Positions 1-12,308 of a DNA stretch of 64,000 bases are shown here, piece by piece. The DNA is from Isochrysis galbana (taxonomy: Eukaryota; Haptophyta; Isochrysidales; Isochrysidaceae): positions 6,066,526-6,130,525 of the forward strand of contig CM030937.1 in assembly GCA_018136815.1 (NCBI GenBank), read 5' to 3'. Position numbers and translations under genes: made by a program. The notes below the pieces were generated by a model. The model had not been told where the DNA came from. It saw only the letters and a program-made list of their open reading frames with translations, and searched no databases. Numbering within the stretch: position 1 is the stretch's first letter; each line of letters starts with the position of its first letter.

Positions 1-248
1 AGCAGATAAAGAATCCGCAGGGGAGATAGCAAATTAAACCTATCTGCGAGGCGCCTGGGAGGAAGAAAGGTGGGGAAACTTCCCTTCTCTTTCGAGAGGA
101 AGAGAGAGGGCGCTCCACAACCCACGATCCCATGCATCCAAGCGAAGCTTTTGACCGAGAACGAGAGAAAGCAGAGAATTATAACGATAAATGCCGAACG
201 ACGAAGAGAAGAGCGAAGCCTAACGAGTGTCGATTCGCGAATGCGACA
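1..248 (-). repeat. 3' LTR of A1, partial
   Basis: On the minus strand the LTR would begin TGTCGCATTCGCGA at 248, directly after a G6 polypurine tract. It is homologous to the LTR at 39497-39734. The rest lies outside the window, so the LTR end and the target duplication cannot be seen. Confidence 0.7.
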
Positions 249-258
249 CCCCCCTGCT
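249..258 (-). promoter_or_regulatory. Polypurine tract of A1
   Basis: The minus strand reads AGCAGGGGGG immediately before the TG that opens the LTR. This is the expected plus-strand DNA primer site of an LTR retrotransposon. The same tract is present in A2, and family B has a comparable G6 tract. Confidence 0.65.
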
Positions 259-539
259 AGGATCGAGCGTCCCGCGAGGGAAAGAAGAGAACCTAACGGA
301 TGGCGGATGGCGGAGAGCTCCAAACAAGCCACGAGAAAGGCAGAAGAGCAATCCTGAACGAGACCGAACGAGCCCAGAGCGAATGAACGAATAAATTCGA
401 AGAGCGAATGAAACATTTAATCCGAAGAGCGAATGAAACAATAAATCCGAATGGATAGAGAGCCACGCGCCCAACGCCGAACCAAGACGGAAGACGTGAT
501 GAGCGACGCACCGAGAAGTTACGAACAATCGAGGACCGA

Positions 540-735
540 TGAGAACGCAGAACGACGAGAATCGAGAATCGAGAGTCGAGAGTCGAGAGCGAGAAACGAA
601 GAACGCGGAACGACGAGAATCGAGAATCGAGAACGAGAAACGAAGAACGATAAGGACGCGGAACGATGAGAATCGAGAATCGAGAATCGAAGAACGAACG
701 ACGAACGACGAACGACGAACGACGAACTATAAGAA
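540..735 (-). repeat. Degenerate minisatellite in the A1 3' untranslated region
   Basis: Units built from AATCGAG, ACGAGAAACGAAGAACG and GCGGAACGACG follow one another. The equivalent array in A2 has a clearer period of about 53 bp. It lies between the pol stop and the polypurine tract, so it is transcribed but outside the LTR. Confidence 0.65.
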
Positions 736-846
736 TAGTGCGCGGCGATCGAAGAGACAAGGGGTACCACACCCGTCCGGACGATGAGGTGTAGAATCGG
801 CGGCCGGCGCGGCAGACCGCAGGACTCAACGCTGCAACCCATCCCC

Positions 847-868
847 TTCTCTCTTTTACGAGAGTTTT
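847..868 (-). promoter_or_regulatory. Noncoding motif shared by families A and B (A1 copy)
   Basis: The plus strand reads TCTCTCTTTTACGAGAGTTT. A near-identical block is in A2 (40298-40317) and a recognisable one in B (24966-24987), each in the 3' untranslated region. The sense (minus) strand is purine-rich, AAAAGAGAGAAGGGGA in A1. The role is unknown; a second priming tract or an RNA signal are possibilities. Confidence 0.4.
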
Positions 869-1237
869 ACCTGGATGTTTGGGAGGTGTGGCGGCACCCA
901 AGTTACAACGCGGCGTCTCCTGTTCTTCGATATATAAGTAGTCGAACAGCCAACGGCGAAAGGCGGCGAGATATCACGACGGGCTCGGCACGTCACGCGC
1001 GAGCTAAACGACGAGGTACGGAGGTCTCCTGACAGAGCGCAGCGAAAGGGGAGGGAGATCCATCCTCCGTGGTCGAAAGGGGGGGCGAGCCATACCTCTC
1101 TTCCCGCGGGGGGAAATATTCGGCGGCCGCGGGGGGAAAATTCGGCGACCGCGGGGGGGAACTGGAAAAGAATTCCCGTACGTTCCCGTACCGCGATCAA
1201 ACGTAAACGACGGCGTTGAGAGATATCTGAAGGGGCG

Positions 1238-1255
1238 TGACAGTCGCGACTGTCA
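1238..1255. other. Perfect 18-bp palindrome at the A1 pol stop
   Basis: TGACAGTCGCGACTGTCA is its own reverse complement. The pol TGA stop is its first codon on the minus strand. It is identical in A2 (40688-40705). Confidence 0.6.
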
Positions 1256-4200
1256 GAAGAACGCAGAGGGTGTATCGAGGAGAGAGACGAGGGTGCGATC
1301 CGATGGCGACAGGCGTGCGAGAGCCTCGGAGCGACAGCGAACGAAGGTAGGCGAGGCAAGCACAGCGTGCGCAAATGCGTGGGAGCCAAACCACGGGGAA
1401 CCGCGCGACGATCCCGACGAGTACCACCACTGCCCGAGGACGAAGACCGCGTGCTGCGGCCGCATCATTGGACCTGCAGGGTTGGCAACAGACGGGCGGG
1501 CTGAGACGGGCAAATGGGAGACATGAGCAATGGGGCCACTGTGCGAGGACGGTGCGAGACGAGGCGAGCGGCGCGGGGCCTGATGATCCGAGCCGGTGGT
1601 CTCGGATCCCACGGGAGCTTCGATCGCGTGCGACGTCGGCGGGGCTGAGACGGTCTGAGATTGTGATTCTGCAGCCCGCTTTCTCATCTGAGGCTTACGA
1701 AGAGGCGGGAAGGGGTGAGCATCATCATAGGCGGTGTGACGAGTGACTCGCAGCGGCGAAGCAGTTCGGCTAGCGGCTCCCATGTGGCCGCAGCTTTCGC
1801 GTAGCCACGCCATTTGACGAGGTACTGTCTGGAATCGCCTCGACCCTTGCGGTCAAGGAGTGAATCCACCAGATACTCATCTGTTTGGACGGGGTCTTCA
1901 TCTGTGAGGGTATAGTAGGGACGGAGGTTAGTCACATGCACTTCCTCTGAGAGGAGGCGATTTTCTTGGTCGCGTAGTCGGTAGCGGCCAGCGCCAAGCG
2001 CCTCAGCGATGCGGTATGGTCCGCTGTAGTGGTAGAGGAGCTTGTTGCGGTGTCCTGGAATCTTGCGAACCACCCTATCACCTGGGGCAAATTGGATAGG
2101 GGGAGAGTGAGTGCGTAGTGTGTCAGCGAGTGCGTCGGCTTGAGATTCTAAAGTTGCATCATAAGCCGCGGCCCACGCCGCCTTTAAACGACAATGCATT
2201 TTCCAAGCGTACGAGCGAATTTCCTGAGGTAACTCGGGAGGTGGGCCAGTGTCAGGTGGATCAGAAAGCTGTGCAGGCAGGCGAAGCTCACGGCCATAGA
2301 GCAAGGCAGCAGGCGACATGCGGGTAATGCGATTGGCTGAAGCGCGCATGCTCATTAGAAAGAACGGAAGATGATCGACCCAATGACCGCCGCCTTCATC
2401 AGTAGCGCGAGCCATGTTGATCAATGTTTGTTGAGCTCGTTCAACCAGGCCCACACTCTCGTGATGATGAGGTGTGCTCGGCCGTAGGTCGGTGCCAGTG
2501 CGCTCAAGGATGATCGAGGTGAGTTGGCTAGCAAGGTTGCTGCCAGAGTCCGAGCGAAGTTGCCTTGGTACTCCGTGCCGAGAAACGACGTACGACATGA
2601 AGGCGTGAAGTGCGTCGGCACTCGAGGGGTCGCCGTTGTGAGGGACCGCCTCGATCCAACGAGTGAGCGAGTCCACGAAAACGAGGAGCTTGTCGAAGCC
2701 TCGAGAGCCCTTAATGAAGTCGTGCGTGGGAGCCATCGAGACGACGTCGCAGAAGACGATGTCGAACGGATAGGCGCCGACCTGCGGTCCCTTTGGGTCT
2801 GCGAGGTAGCGGAAGGGAGGCTTAGCTAAGGTGCACTCGTGACATTGGCGAACGTGCTCAGAGACGTCTGCGTTCATGCCAGGCCAAAAATATCGGTCTC
2901 GTAGAAGGCGCGCCATTCGGTTGTCGCCGAGGTGGCACAAGTGGTCGTGAAAGGCTTCGAGGTAGGCGCGGCGCATCGTCTTCGGCACGTAGAGGCAGAT
3001 CTTCTCGCCGTCTCTCGTCGGCACTCGTCGGTAGAGCAGTCCAGATCGCAACAGGCATCGAGAAGATTCACGACTGAGCCAGCGCAAGCGACGATGATCG
3101 AGATCGGGGTTGTGAGGAGACGAGGAGAGGAAGCGAATGAGGTCGTGGCAGTCGGGGTCCTCGGCCTGTGCCTCCTTGAGCGCCTCGGCGTTGGGTGTAC
3201 CGACGTCGAGGTAGGAGAGGTTGATGGAATCCCTGGTCGTAGAGGACAACCTGGACGATCGTTCGTCGGCTTGCAGACTGGATGCCGTTGTAGTACGAGA
3301 ACGAGAGGCGGCGACGGCTGGTGGCTGACCATCCGATGCCGTGGTGGAGCGAGAGTTAGGGACGACGGCGGCTAGTAGCTGCCCACCCCCCTGCTTAGGA
3401 GCGGACGTCTCCGACGTCTCGTCGTCTGCCGCCACCAAGCGCGACACTCCATCAGCGTCTTTGTGGTTCGCGCCAGGTTTGTGCTCGACGGTAAAGCGGT
3501 ACTCGGACAACTTGAGCGCCCATCGCATCAAGCGCGACGCCGGCCCACCCTGGACGGTGTCCTTCATGGTGTGCAACCAACGGAGCGCTTGGTGATCGAT
3601 GACGAGGCGAAAGTGCCGGCCCCAAAGGTACGGTCGCCAAGTGCGAATGCTTTCCAGGGCGGCGAGAAGCTCCACCTCGGTGGTGGTCCAATGACGCTCC
3701 GCGGCGGTGAGGCGGCGACCGTAATACGCGACGACATGCTCGTGCCCATGATCGTCGACTTGCGACAGAATACCACCAATACCCAGGGTACTGGCCGCGT
3801 CCGTTTTGACGATGAACTCTTTGTCGTGACGAGGCGCCGCCAACACTGGAGCAGACGTGATGAGCTCGATGAGGCGACGGATCGCTGTCTGACACTCAGG
3901 TGACTGAGAGACGGTAGCCACATCGACGCCCGTACGAGTAAGGTCGGTGAGAGGTGCCGCGACGTGCGCGAAACCCTTGATGAACCGACGGTAGTACGAG
4001 CAAAGACCGAGAAACGAGCGGACCTTTTCGAGCGAATTGATGTGACGTGGATCAATCGAGCGTACCGCCTCGACTTTCTTGGGGTCCATCTCGAGACCAC
4101 GACGAGAAACGACGTGCCCAAGGTACTCGCCCTTGATAGCGAACAAGATGCACTTGGAGGCCTTACACGAGAGACCGGCCCACCGGAGGCGCTCGAGGAC

Positions 4201-7200
4201 GAGATCGAGACGGTGAAGCATTTGCTCGAATGAGGCGTCGATGCGTTCTTCGAGCGTGCTGCCTGTACCTGTCGACCAAATCCCGATGTCGTCCAGGTAC
4301 GGCATGCAAATTTCCCATGCGAGGCCTTGGAGCACCGCGTCCATGAGACGACACATGTAGGAAGGGCCGGATTGGACGCCGAACGGGAGGTAATTGAACT
4401 CGTACTTCTGGCGGTGGGTGCAGAACGCCGTGATGGGTTTGTCCTCCTCCTTGATGGGCAGACACCAGAAGCCGGAGGCGAGATCGAGCAAGCAGAGAAA
4501 GAGAGAATCTCGAGAACCTTGGCCTCGGGATAGACGATCGATAGCTTCGACGGTGAGCGGTAGAGGGCTGTCCGAGATGCGAAGCTTCGAGTTCGTGTCC
4601 CGATAGTCGACGCAGAAGCGAACGGATCCATCTTTCTTACCGACGAGAACAACCCGCGAAGCCCATGGCGAATTGGACTTACGAATGATGCCCGCCGCCT
4701 CCATCTCAGCGACGTGCTTGTCGACGATGGCGCGGCCCTCGTCACCCATCTTGGACGGAGCGTGTCGGTGGGCTGTAGCGCCGGGGAGGAGAGGCAGCTC
4801 GACCTCCATGACGTGCGTGTGCCGAGGGTTCTTCGGGTCGAGGGCGAACGCGTCGATATGCCGTGCCAGCAGGCAGCGTACGCGCTGCTTCTGGGACGGC
4901 GACAATTGCTTGTCGGGGTCAATGGTGATAGCGTCGAGGAGCGCGCGCTGTGCCTCGGTGAGCGAGGACTCGGGGTCGTCTCCATCACCGGCGACCGTCG
5001 ACCGCGCCTCGTGCAGCTTGTACTCGATGTGGGCTGACGCCACCGGCGAGTACGCAGGAAGAGTTACCGGACGTGGCGCCAGGTTCCAGACCGTGATCAG
5101 CACCTCCCCCTCCGGAGTTGGGGTTTCGACGCTAGTGGCGACCATTGGAGGAGAATCGAGGCCGTCGCGGGGCGGTAGACGGTCGACGAGGATGGCGGAG
5201 TCGGGGTAGTTCTCGATGATCTCCAGCGGCAGGCGAACGGAGAACGTACCCCTCGATCGCGAGGGGATAGTGATTGGCTGCCTGGTGTACAAAGCAAACT
5301 CTTTCGACGTGGATCCGTTTGCGAAGAGCGGCTCAACATTAACGGCGGCAGACGAACGAGAAGGAGACAAAGGCGGACTGCGAGTGAAGTCGAGACGAGG
5401 GGGCGGCTCAAGCTCGGGATCGAGGGGCGGCAATGGAATCGAAGACGGCATCGCCGGCGGCGACTCGCCGTGAGCCTGACAGGAGGAAACGTTGTCCGAG
5501 ATAGGAACGAGCGACGACTCCTCTGCCCGTGGTGAGTCGGCGGAGATCACGGCGACAAGCGGTGCAGAGGAGAGACGAGGACGAGTGGAGACGAGGGACG
5601 GAACGCGACGATCGTCGACCATAAGGGTCAAGCGGCCATCACGCCCAGCTTCCGGCGACAGTTCGATGCAAGCGGCGTATGCTTCCAGGAAATCGTTTCC
5701 TAGGAGAAGCATAGGCGCGCCTTCGACAACGAGGAAACGGTGTCGGAATTCGACACCGGAGAGAGAGAAGACCAACGTGGCATAGCCGCGGGTACGGAGG
5801 GGGTTACCATCCGGTCCGACAACGGCAGGTCGGTCCGAAGCATGTTCGAGCGAGACGCAAGCGTCACGGGGCAATGCAGCCAACAGCTCGGTGGTCACGA
5901 CCGAGGGGCCGGCTCCCGTGTCCGCGAGAGTCTTGTTGACGGCGAGGGCGGAATCGACGATATAACGAGTAGGGCCCGCGGCAGATTGACGACAAACGAT
6001 AAGATCGCGAACATATAGGCAGTGACGGGGGTAGAGGCTCGGCGGCGTGTCGGAGACAAGCCTCGCCGGTACCTCCCTGGTCACAGAAGCGACAACAGCA
6101 GGAAGGCTGAGAGCAGGCGTGAAGCCCGAGGGAACGAAGGCGGCGTGCCGCTGCTTATGGTCGGCGATGACCTCAGCAACTGAGCGGCGAGCGGGGCGGT
6201 CGAGCGGAGGCAGCGGCGGATGCAGGTCTGGCAAGGCACCCAAGCCTAGGCGAGATGGCGGTGTCGGAAGCAGAGCGAGGCGTTCCTGGCCGGACCAGGT
6301 TAGGCGCAAGGCGGCATGCCAGCCCTCCGGCGTGAACGTGTCCGGAAACGAAACGGAGGCGCACGTCTCTAAGAGAGGAGGCATCGGCACGAACGGCGAC
6401 GAGGACGAGGGAGAGGGAGGGGGAGCAAGGATCGGCAACGGCTCCTCCTCCACCGCAGACGAGTGAAGGCTGACTTCCGCATCGAGAGCCGACGCTAACG
6501 ACGGAGACAACGGCAACCAGGCATACGATATCGAGCCTTGCGTCCCGCGTACCGCCGTCCATACACGCCAGCGGTTGCGGACCTTGCGAATCATCCGAGC
6601 GGGACGGACGGGTAACAACGACGAGCGGGGCGACCCTAGCCACGGCCGCCACTCCATATCAATCGCGGTGACACTCGAAACATTCGATGATTCGGAACTG
6701 GAACGAGCGTGAGCCGCCAATTGGCTTGATTGCAGGTCACGAGCCTGAGATAGAAGAGAGGCGGCGGACGCGGCCGGACGATTCGGAGTACGGCGGCAGT
6801 AGTCCAGAACGACGGGCATCCATTGCATTGCCATCGCACCAGCTATGCCCACGTAAGTGCGGCTGCGCATCGAGCCGCGATGAGGGGACATGGGCAGGTT
6901 CGCCATAGCGTGCTCGCGACCAGGAACAATGCAAGTCGGCACGAGCGGTGGGAGGCTAGGCGAAAGGTAGAGCCCCGTAGCCTTAGTGTGGCCCGTTCCA
7001 TGTTGCCATGGATGGACGTATTGCGTAGCTTCCAGACCTCCGAGTAGCGATTTGGCGTAGTGGTGCATTTTCGGATTCTCCACCGCCAGAAACGGAGCCC
7101 TGGCGTTCAAGCGACGACGAAATTGAGCCGCGGCAGAGATCGTATCGGACATACGCTGCGGGTTGGAGTGGATCCATCTCAAGCCAGCGTTCGAGAGATA

Positions 7201-8582
7201 GGTGCACGGCGGGTGCGCGATAATCAAGTCCCAACCAAGGTCTTGGACGAGATCGGCATCCCCGTCGAAGTGCGGAACGTAATCGACTTCAGACGGGAAC
7301 AGATCGCACGTCGCCACATCCGCGCCAGCAAGCAGAAACATGGACGAGACTACTCCACTCGTCTCGCCGATAACCAAGACGCAAGGAGGCGAGATGCCGT
7401 CGGTCTGCGCGGCCTCGACGTCACGCCTAATGTCGCCGAGCGTGGCACAAATGTCGTCGAAGTGGACGGGCAGTACTGAGCCGGAGACTCAGCTGGTTGG
7501 CTAGGCCGAAGAACGAGCTGTGCCGCCTCGGCGATATCTTTCGGCGTTACGTGAGCGGCACCGTGGGCGGCGGCGCGTTGAAAAGCAAGATCGAGAACGT
7601 ACGAGAGGGCCTCTCCCTCCTTCAAGGAAGGACGAGTGCGCGAGAGATGAACGAGCAAATCCTCAGCGGCCGGAATCAAAGTCAGGCGCACTGAAAGCTG
7701 GCAAAGCGGAACGACAGCGGAAACGGAAACGGGACTGCGTGTGACCGGAATCGACGGAGACGAAGCGGCTAATGTGCGAGCCATCCGAAGAGAACGGGAC
7801 GCGGCAGCCAGAAGAGAATCGAACGAAAATAGAGCAGGCTGAGAACGGGACAATCGACGGAATGCGCGTTGTACGACGGAGGGCATGTTGGCGAATACCC
7901 CTCCGTCAGCGAACGATTCATCAGACGAGCTAGTCGGTATCGGTCGCCAACCCAATCGGGTTGGCGCAACCATCGTAGGCGGCGCGAGCCAGCGACGAAC
8001 AGCAAGGGTATAGGCCACCGTCCATCCGGAGGGGCTAACCTCGCTGGCACGGCCAAGGCAGCTTAACGGCGAGTTTCGAGGGAACAAATCGGCCAGTCCA
8101 TCCAGGATTTGACTGGCGACTGCAGACGGATCGGCAGCGACGGGGCTCAAGGCAAGAGTTAGCGTTGAGCGCTCATAATCGAGAGCATTGAACGAATGAT
8201 TCGAGGACGACGAGAGCGACGAAGGAGGTAGCGAACGAACGGCGAGAGAGAACGGGACTCCCGGAGTCGAATCGTCCCCACCACATATAAGCAGATGAGG
8301 GTGACTCCGGATCGATTGAACGACTGAAACGAAGACGCGAATTTCGGGAACGACGGCATCGCAACCTAGGGTAACATCCCCAGGTTGGAAAGACAACAAG
8401 AAGGCTTTGCTCAGCCGTCCGAGGGACGGCGAGCTCGTAGATCGGAGAGGCGAAACGTTAGAGGTACGAAATGAAACGCGAAAGGGAGTGAGAGAAGTAT
8501 CGAGAAGCGAGAGGGGTGGCGGTCCAGGCCGCCGAGGAATCGAGAAGTCAACGAAGCATATGGCGGCGGCCTCGCCTATTCC
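1253..8582 (-). pseudogene. pol: A1 pol polyprotein: methyltransferase-like domain, PR, RT, RNase H, IN, chromodomain (frameshifted)
   Basis: Reading continues in frame from the gag UAG at 8583-8585. In order: a linker of about 330 residues; a cytosine-methyltransferase-like domain (about 7390-6790); a Pro/Ser-rich spacer; retropepsin with DTGAGPS (near 5918); reverse transcriptase with PYLDD (near 4290); RNase H with KTDAAS (near 3800); integrase with an HHCC zinc-binding region ending in CHEC (about 2955-2835) and a DDE core (CDVVS, SDSGS, GLVERA); and a chromodomain with YLVKWRGY (about 1890-1740). One base is missing near 7479 and two are extra near 1735 compared with A2; the last part continues in another frame to TGA at 1253. 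The first 61 codons after the UAG hold no ATG, GTG or TTG, so expression probably depends on readthrough. Confidence 0.85.
6790..7390 (-). other. DNA cytosine methyltransferase-like domain in A1 pol
   Basis: About 200 residues. The order of motifs is GETSGVVSS (SAM-binding motif I position), CDLFPSE, AHPPCTYLS (motif IV with the catalytic-type Cys), AVENPKM (motif VI position), PWQHGTGHTKATGLYL, and near the end SPHRGSMRSRTYVGIAGAM followed by QW. From memory this series matches a small family of phage and bacterial proteins annotated as DNA cytosine methyltransferases (their version: EFSG, AHPPCT, ENP, PWQFGHGETKAT, LRSKT-GIA-AMAEQW). The eukaryotic regulatory domains of DNMT1 and DNMT3 are absent. 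The residues expected to bind SAM and attack C6 are all present. Activity and base specificity are inferred. Confidence 0.8.
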
Positions 8583-8585
8583 CTA
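8583..8585 (-). promoter_or_regulatory. A1 gag UAG stop, probable readthrough site
   Basis: The sense strand reads CGC CGT TAG GGA ATA GGC, and the same frame then stays open into pol. The context is identical in A2 (48049-48051). UAG followed by GGA resembles the gag stop of gammaretroviruses, which is read through. No structure prediction was made. Confidence 0.6.
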
Positions 8586-11046
8586 ACGGCGGTTGCGGCC
8601 GAGGACGACGAGACGACGAAGGTAGGCGCGGTGGGCGTCGGGAATCTCCGACTCGCCCTCGCAAAGGAAGCGGATGAACGGTTGACAGTAGTACGGCGAA
8701 TGGGCGCCATCGCCTGTCCCATATCGCCAATTGTCGGGGTGGTCGGGGCGAGCCGTATCGTGATCGGGAGGAGCGGGGCGGAAGGCGCAATAGGCACAGC
8801 CGGTGGCTGTGGTCCATACGCCGCCCTCAGACGTCGGGCGCTGCGTGCGAGGCACCTTCATGGACGCGTCGGTCGGACGAGCCCTAGCGAACGAAGCAGC
8901 CAGGTCAGCATGCCCACAGTAGCGTGACATCGGGTCGAAGTCAACCTTGGCGTTACGCCAAGATTCCAAATCCCACTTGGCACCCTCGGGATGGCCGAGG
9001 TTGTCCGCAGGCGGCGCGCAGCGGCGGCTCTTCTGCGATGGCGGTGCGTCGAGAGGTGGGAGTCCACCCTCCAACTTGGGAGGCGGCTCCCTGGTGTGGT
9101 CGGTGCGTCCTTGATGGGAACGATCTCCATTGCGATTATTTCGATTATCGGAACCGCGGCTGCTTCCGGAGTTGGCGGCCGTCGGTTTGTCACTCTTGTC
9201 CTGAGCCGTCTTCGACGAACCCAGGCGATCCTTGACCATCCGGACGACGTCGTCGATGTGGGCAATCGTGAGCGGACCGTCCACTTGTTTGCTGCTCCGC
9301 GAAGCCTCCGCACGTGCCTGCTCGGCTGGAGCTAGCACCATGCGCGCAATCGAGATGCAGGACAACGAGTGGTGTGGCGCGTCCCCTGCGGCAACTGCCT
9401 CAATACCACGCTTCCACGCCTTGAGGAACTCGAACGAGTTCTCCGCTCCCCGTGCGCGGTCGCTTTCGTCGGCCTTGACGCAGGAGTCGAATCGCTCGTT
9501 GATTTCGTGCGTGAAGGCTGGAAACTTGAAGACGTTAGCTGCCGTCACCGTTGGGTCGTTCATCTTGCGAACAAAGGCGTCGGTCACGCGAGTGGCCAGA
9601 GTCACTAAGTCCTCGCCCTCCGAGCGCGTGGTGCAACGGTCCCATTCCGCGGACGCAGTCTCTTTGGCGAAACCTTTTGCCCCGGCGGCGAATGATTGGT
9701 CGCACTTTGCGATCAGCACGTCGGCATGCAAGCACGGGTTAGCGCAGAGAACCGAGTCTCTAACCGCATCGAGAACATAGGCCATGATGCGAGGGTGGCC
9801 CTTCTTTGGATCGCGAGCGGCGAGGAGAAGGCCATTGAGAGCGTCCTGCCAGTCCACGCCCGAGGTGAGTGAGCCCTCGAGTGCGCGGATCAGTTGCATG
9901 CGGAATCCATCCCAGGAAGCTGCCGCCTTATTCGGATCGGTAGAGCGTAGGTCGGCGGGGAAGCGCAGCGACTGGAGGCTCTCGAGGCTAGACTTAGCAT
10001 CGCGAGTGCCGCCCTTAGTGCGGACGAACGTACGAGCGCGCACCCATTTCGTGAGAGTGCGAGTCGTGTAAATGATGCGAGCATGCCAGGACTCACCAGA
10101 TGGGACCTCACGGGCCGCCATCACCTGGTATTCGAGTGGGCACTAGCGGAGTCGGAGTAGGCCTTGCCGTGGCGCCCATAGTGCCGTAGCCATTGCTCAA
10201 GAATGTCCGGCTCATCAGACAGGGCTGGGTCCGCGGGAGGAGCGGCGTGGCGCTTAGCGTGACGTCGACTCTCCCGGTTACTGTGCTGGCCTGACTTGGA
10301 CTTAGAAGCGTGGGGGGGAGAGATCGGCGAGAGTTAGAATGTAAACCTTCGGGACCATCATAGACGGCCGTCCCTCCTTAGTATGATAACCTTGCCTGAG
10401 GTAGCATAGTGGCTACCCTTGGCGCGGCAAGGCTTGCGGCGCGAGTCCGTAGATTCGGATGATCCGTCGGAATCCGAATCGCTGGTCGACGAGTAGTTGA
10501 CGAACGCGGGCTGGAGACCGGAGATGAGGACTGGGAGGACGATGAAGATGGGGAGCTATAGCGCGGCGGCGGCGGTCTTCTTCTTGTTTTTATGAGGCTT
10601 TTTAGATTTCGATGAGGAACGAGGGAGCGGCGGTGGCGGAGGCAAAACAACTTCGCCGCCATCATCGGATGGAGGTGGAGGCGGGCTGGCTTCCTGGACT
10701 GGAGCAGGAGGGAGTCGCCCCGTTCGATCGCGCTGGTGACCGCGGCGAGCTGCTGTGAGAATTGTGCGGCCATAGCCTGCATGAGCTCGATGTAGCGCAG
10801 CTCGACGGGGTTGAGCCCGGTGAAGCCGAAGAAGTTGGCGGCGGGACCGTAGCAGACGGTGGAGAAGGAGAGAGATGAAGAAGGGAGTCGGGCAGCAGGC
10901 CCGGGGCCTCTTCACGACGAGACGGCTGACTTGGGGCGACCGAGGCGACCGAGAGGCGTTCGAGGGAGGCGTGATAGGGCTCGTAGGCGGCCTCCGAGTC
11001 CGATGGTAAGGGTGGTGGAGCCTCGAGGGCATGCGCTAGAAGAGGG
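8583..11046 (-). pseudogene. gag: A1 gag (capsid-type protein, frameshifted at its 5' end)
   Basis: The open part (10124-8583) is similar along its length to the B gag core (SWDGF, KCDQSF/KCDATF, GFAKE, EWDR, FVRKM and HEINERF-type blocks). The C-terminus holds CGHAD, CAYC and CQPF but no standard CCHC knuckle. Upstream, the N-terminal region can be followed in other frames to about 10850: a helical stretch (GFTGLNPVELR, MAAQFSQQL), a Pro run (SPPPPPSDDGG) and a Lys/Ser/Arg-rich segment. One G is missing near 10139 relative to A2, which breaks the frame. The true start codon was not found. Confidence 0.75.
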
Positions 11047-11185
11047 GGGCTGGGTCCGCGGAGGAGCGGCGTGGCGCTTAGCGTGACCGTCGACTCTCCC
11101 GGTTACTGTGCTGGCCTGACTTGGACTTAGAGAAGCGTGGGGGCGGAGAGATCGGCGAGAGTTAGAATGTAAACCTTCGGGGACC
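11047..11185 (-). repeat. Second copy of a gag segment at the contig end
   Basis: This stretch repeats 10228-10357 (GGGTCCGCGG to AAACCTTCGGGACC) with several single-base insertions and then runs into the N gap. It is probably an assembly-end artefact, though a real small duplication is possible. Confidence 0.7.
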
Positions 11186-11285
11186 NNNNNNNNNNNNNNN
11201 NNNNNNNNNNNNNNNNNNNNNNNNNNNNNNNNNNNNNNNNNNNNNNNNNNNNNNNNNNNNNNNNNNNNNNNNNNNNNNNNNNNNN
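11186..11285. other. Assembly gap 1 (100 N)
   Basis: Exactly 100 N, the usual placeholder for a gap of unknown size. Sequence on the two sides is unrelated. Confidence 0.98.
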
Positions 11286-12002
<717 letters not shown>

Positions 12003-12245
12003 ATGCCCACCTCTCCCAAGCAGTCGAGGCCTTCCAGCCCGATCACGCGAGGCTCATCGACGCACCCCTTCTCCCGCCACTCCCCGCTCGCGCCAACCGC
12101 TCACGACGTCGCCTCGCTCCACCTGAGGAGGGCTGTGAGATCTTCCAAGCAGCGCTTCGACTCTGCTGACCACGCAATGAAGCTTGAGGCAGAAAAGGTG
12201 GAGCGCGCTCGTGCGAGGTTGCTGCAGCTGCGCGGAGAAGCAGAG
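12003..12245 (+). CDS. Possible first exon of an unrecognised gene
   Basis: An ATG at 12003 opens about 81 codons. The start is Ser/Pro-rich (MPTSPKQSRPSSPITRG). The end is a charged, helix-prone stretch (ADHAMKLEAEKVERARARLL) that could begin a coiled coil. Coding character stops at AGAG/GTAAAC (GT at 12246), a good splice donor; read straight through, the frame ends at 12308. The GA tract just upstream matches the arrangement at the 5' end of the coiled-coil gene at 15177-19289. No downstream exon was identified, so this may be a broken gene or chance. Confidence 0.3.
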
Positions 12246-12308
12246 GTAAACCGACCACGGCGATCCTCGCTTGCCGCCGCAAGCCGCACTGTCGCAGACA
12301 AATGCTGA

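Larger units (their letters stand above)
1..11046 (-). mobile_element. Ty3/gypsy chromodomain LTR retrotransposon, family A, copy 1 (A1)
   Basis: The minus strand reads gag, a single UAG, a methyltransferase-like domain, protease, reverse transcriptase, RNase H, integrase, chromodomain, a 3' untranslated region, a polypurine tract and the start of the 3' LTR. That order (integrase after RNase H, chromodomain last) is the Ty3/gypsy chromovirus arrangement. The LTR is cut by the window start, and the 5' LTR is missing because the contig ends at 11185 inside or just upstream of gag. A2 (39734-50157) is a close relative over the whole length. A1 carries at least three frameshifts relative to A2 (near 1735, 7479 and 10139), so it is either decayed or has consensus errors. 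Confidence 0.9.

Noticed and set aside
929-940. TATATAAG in the A1 3' region as a promoter
   Set aside because: It lies between pol and the LTR, on the strand opposite to transcription, and A2 has TATATGAG instead.
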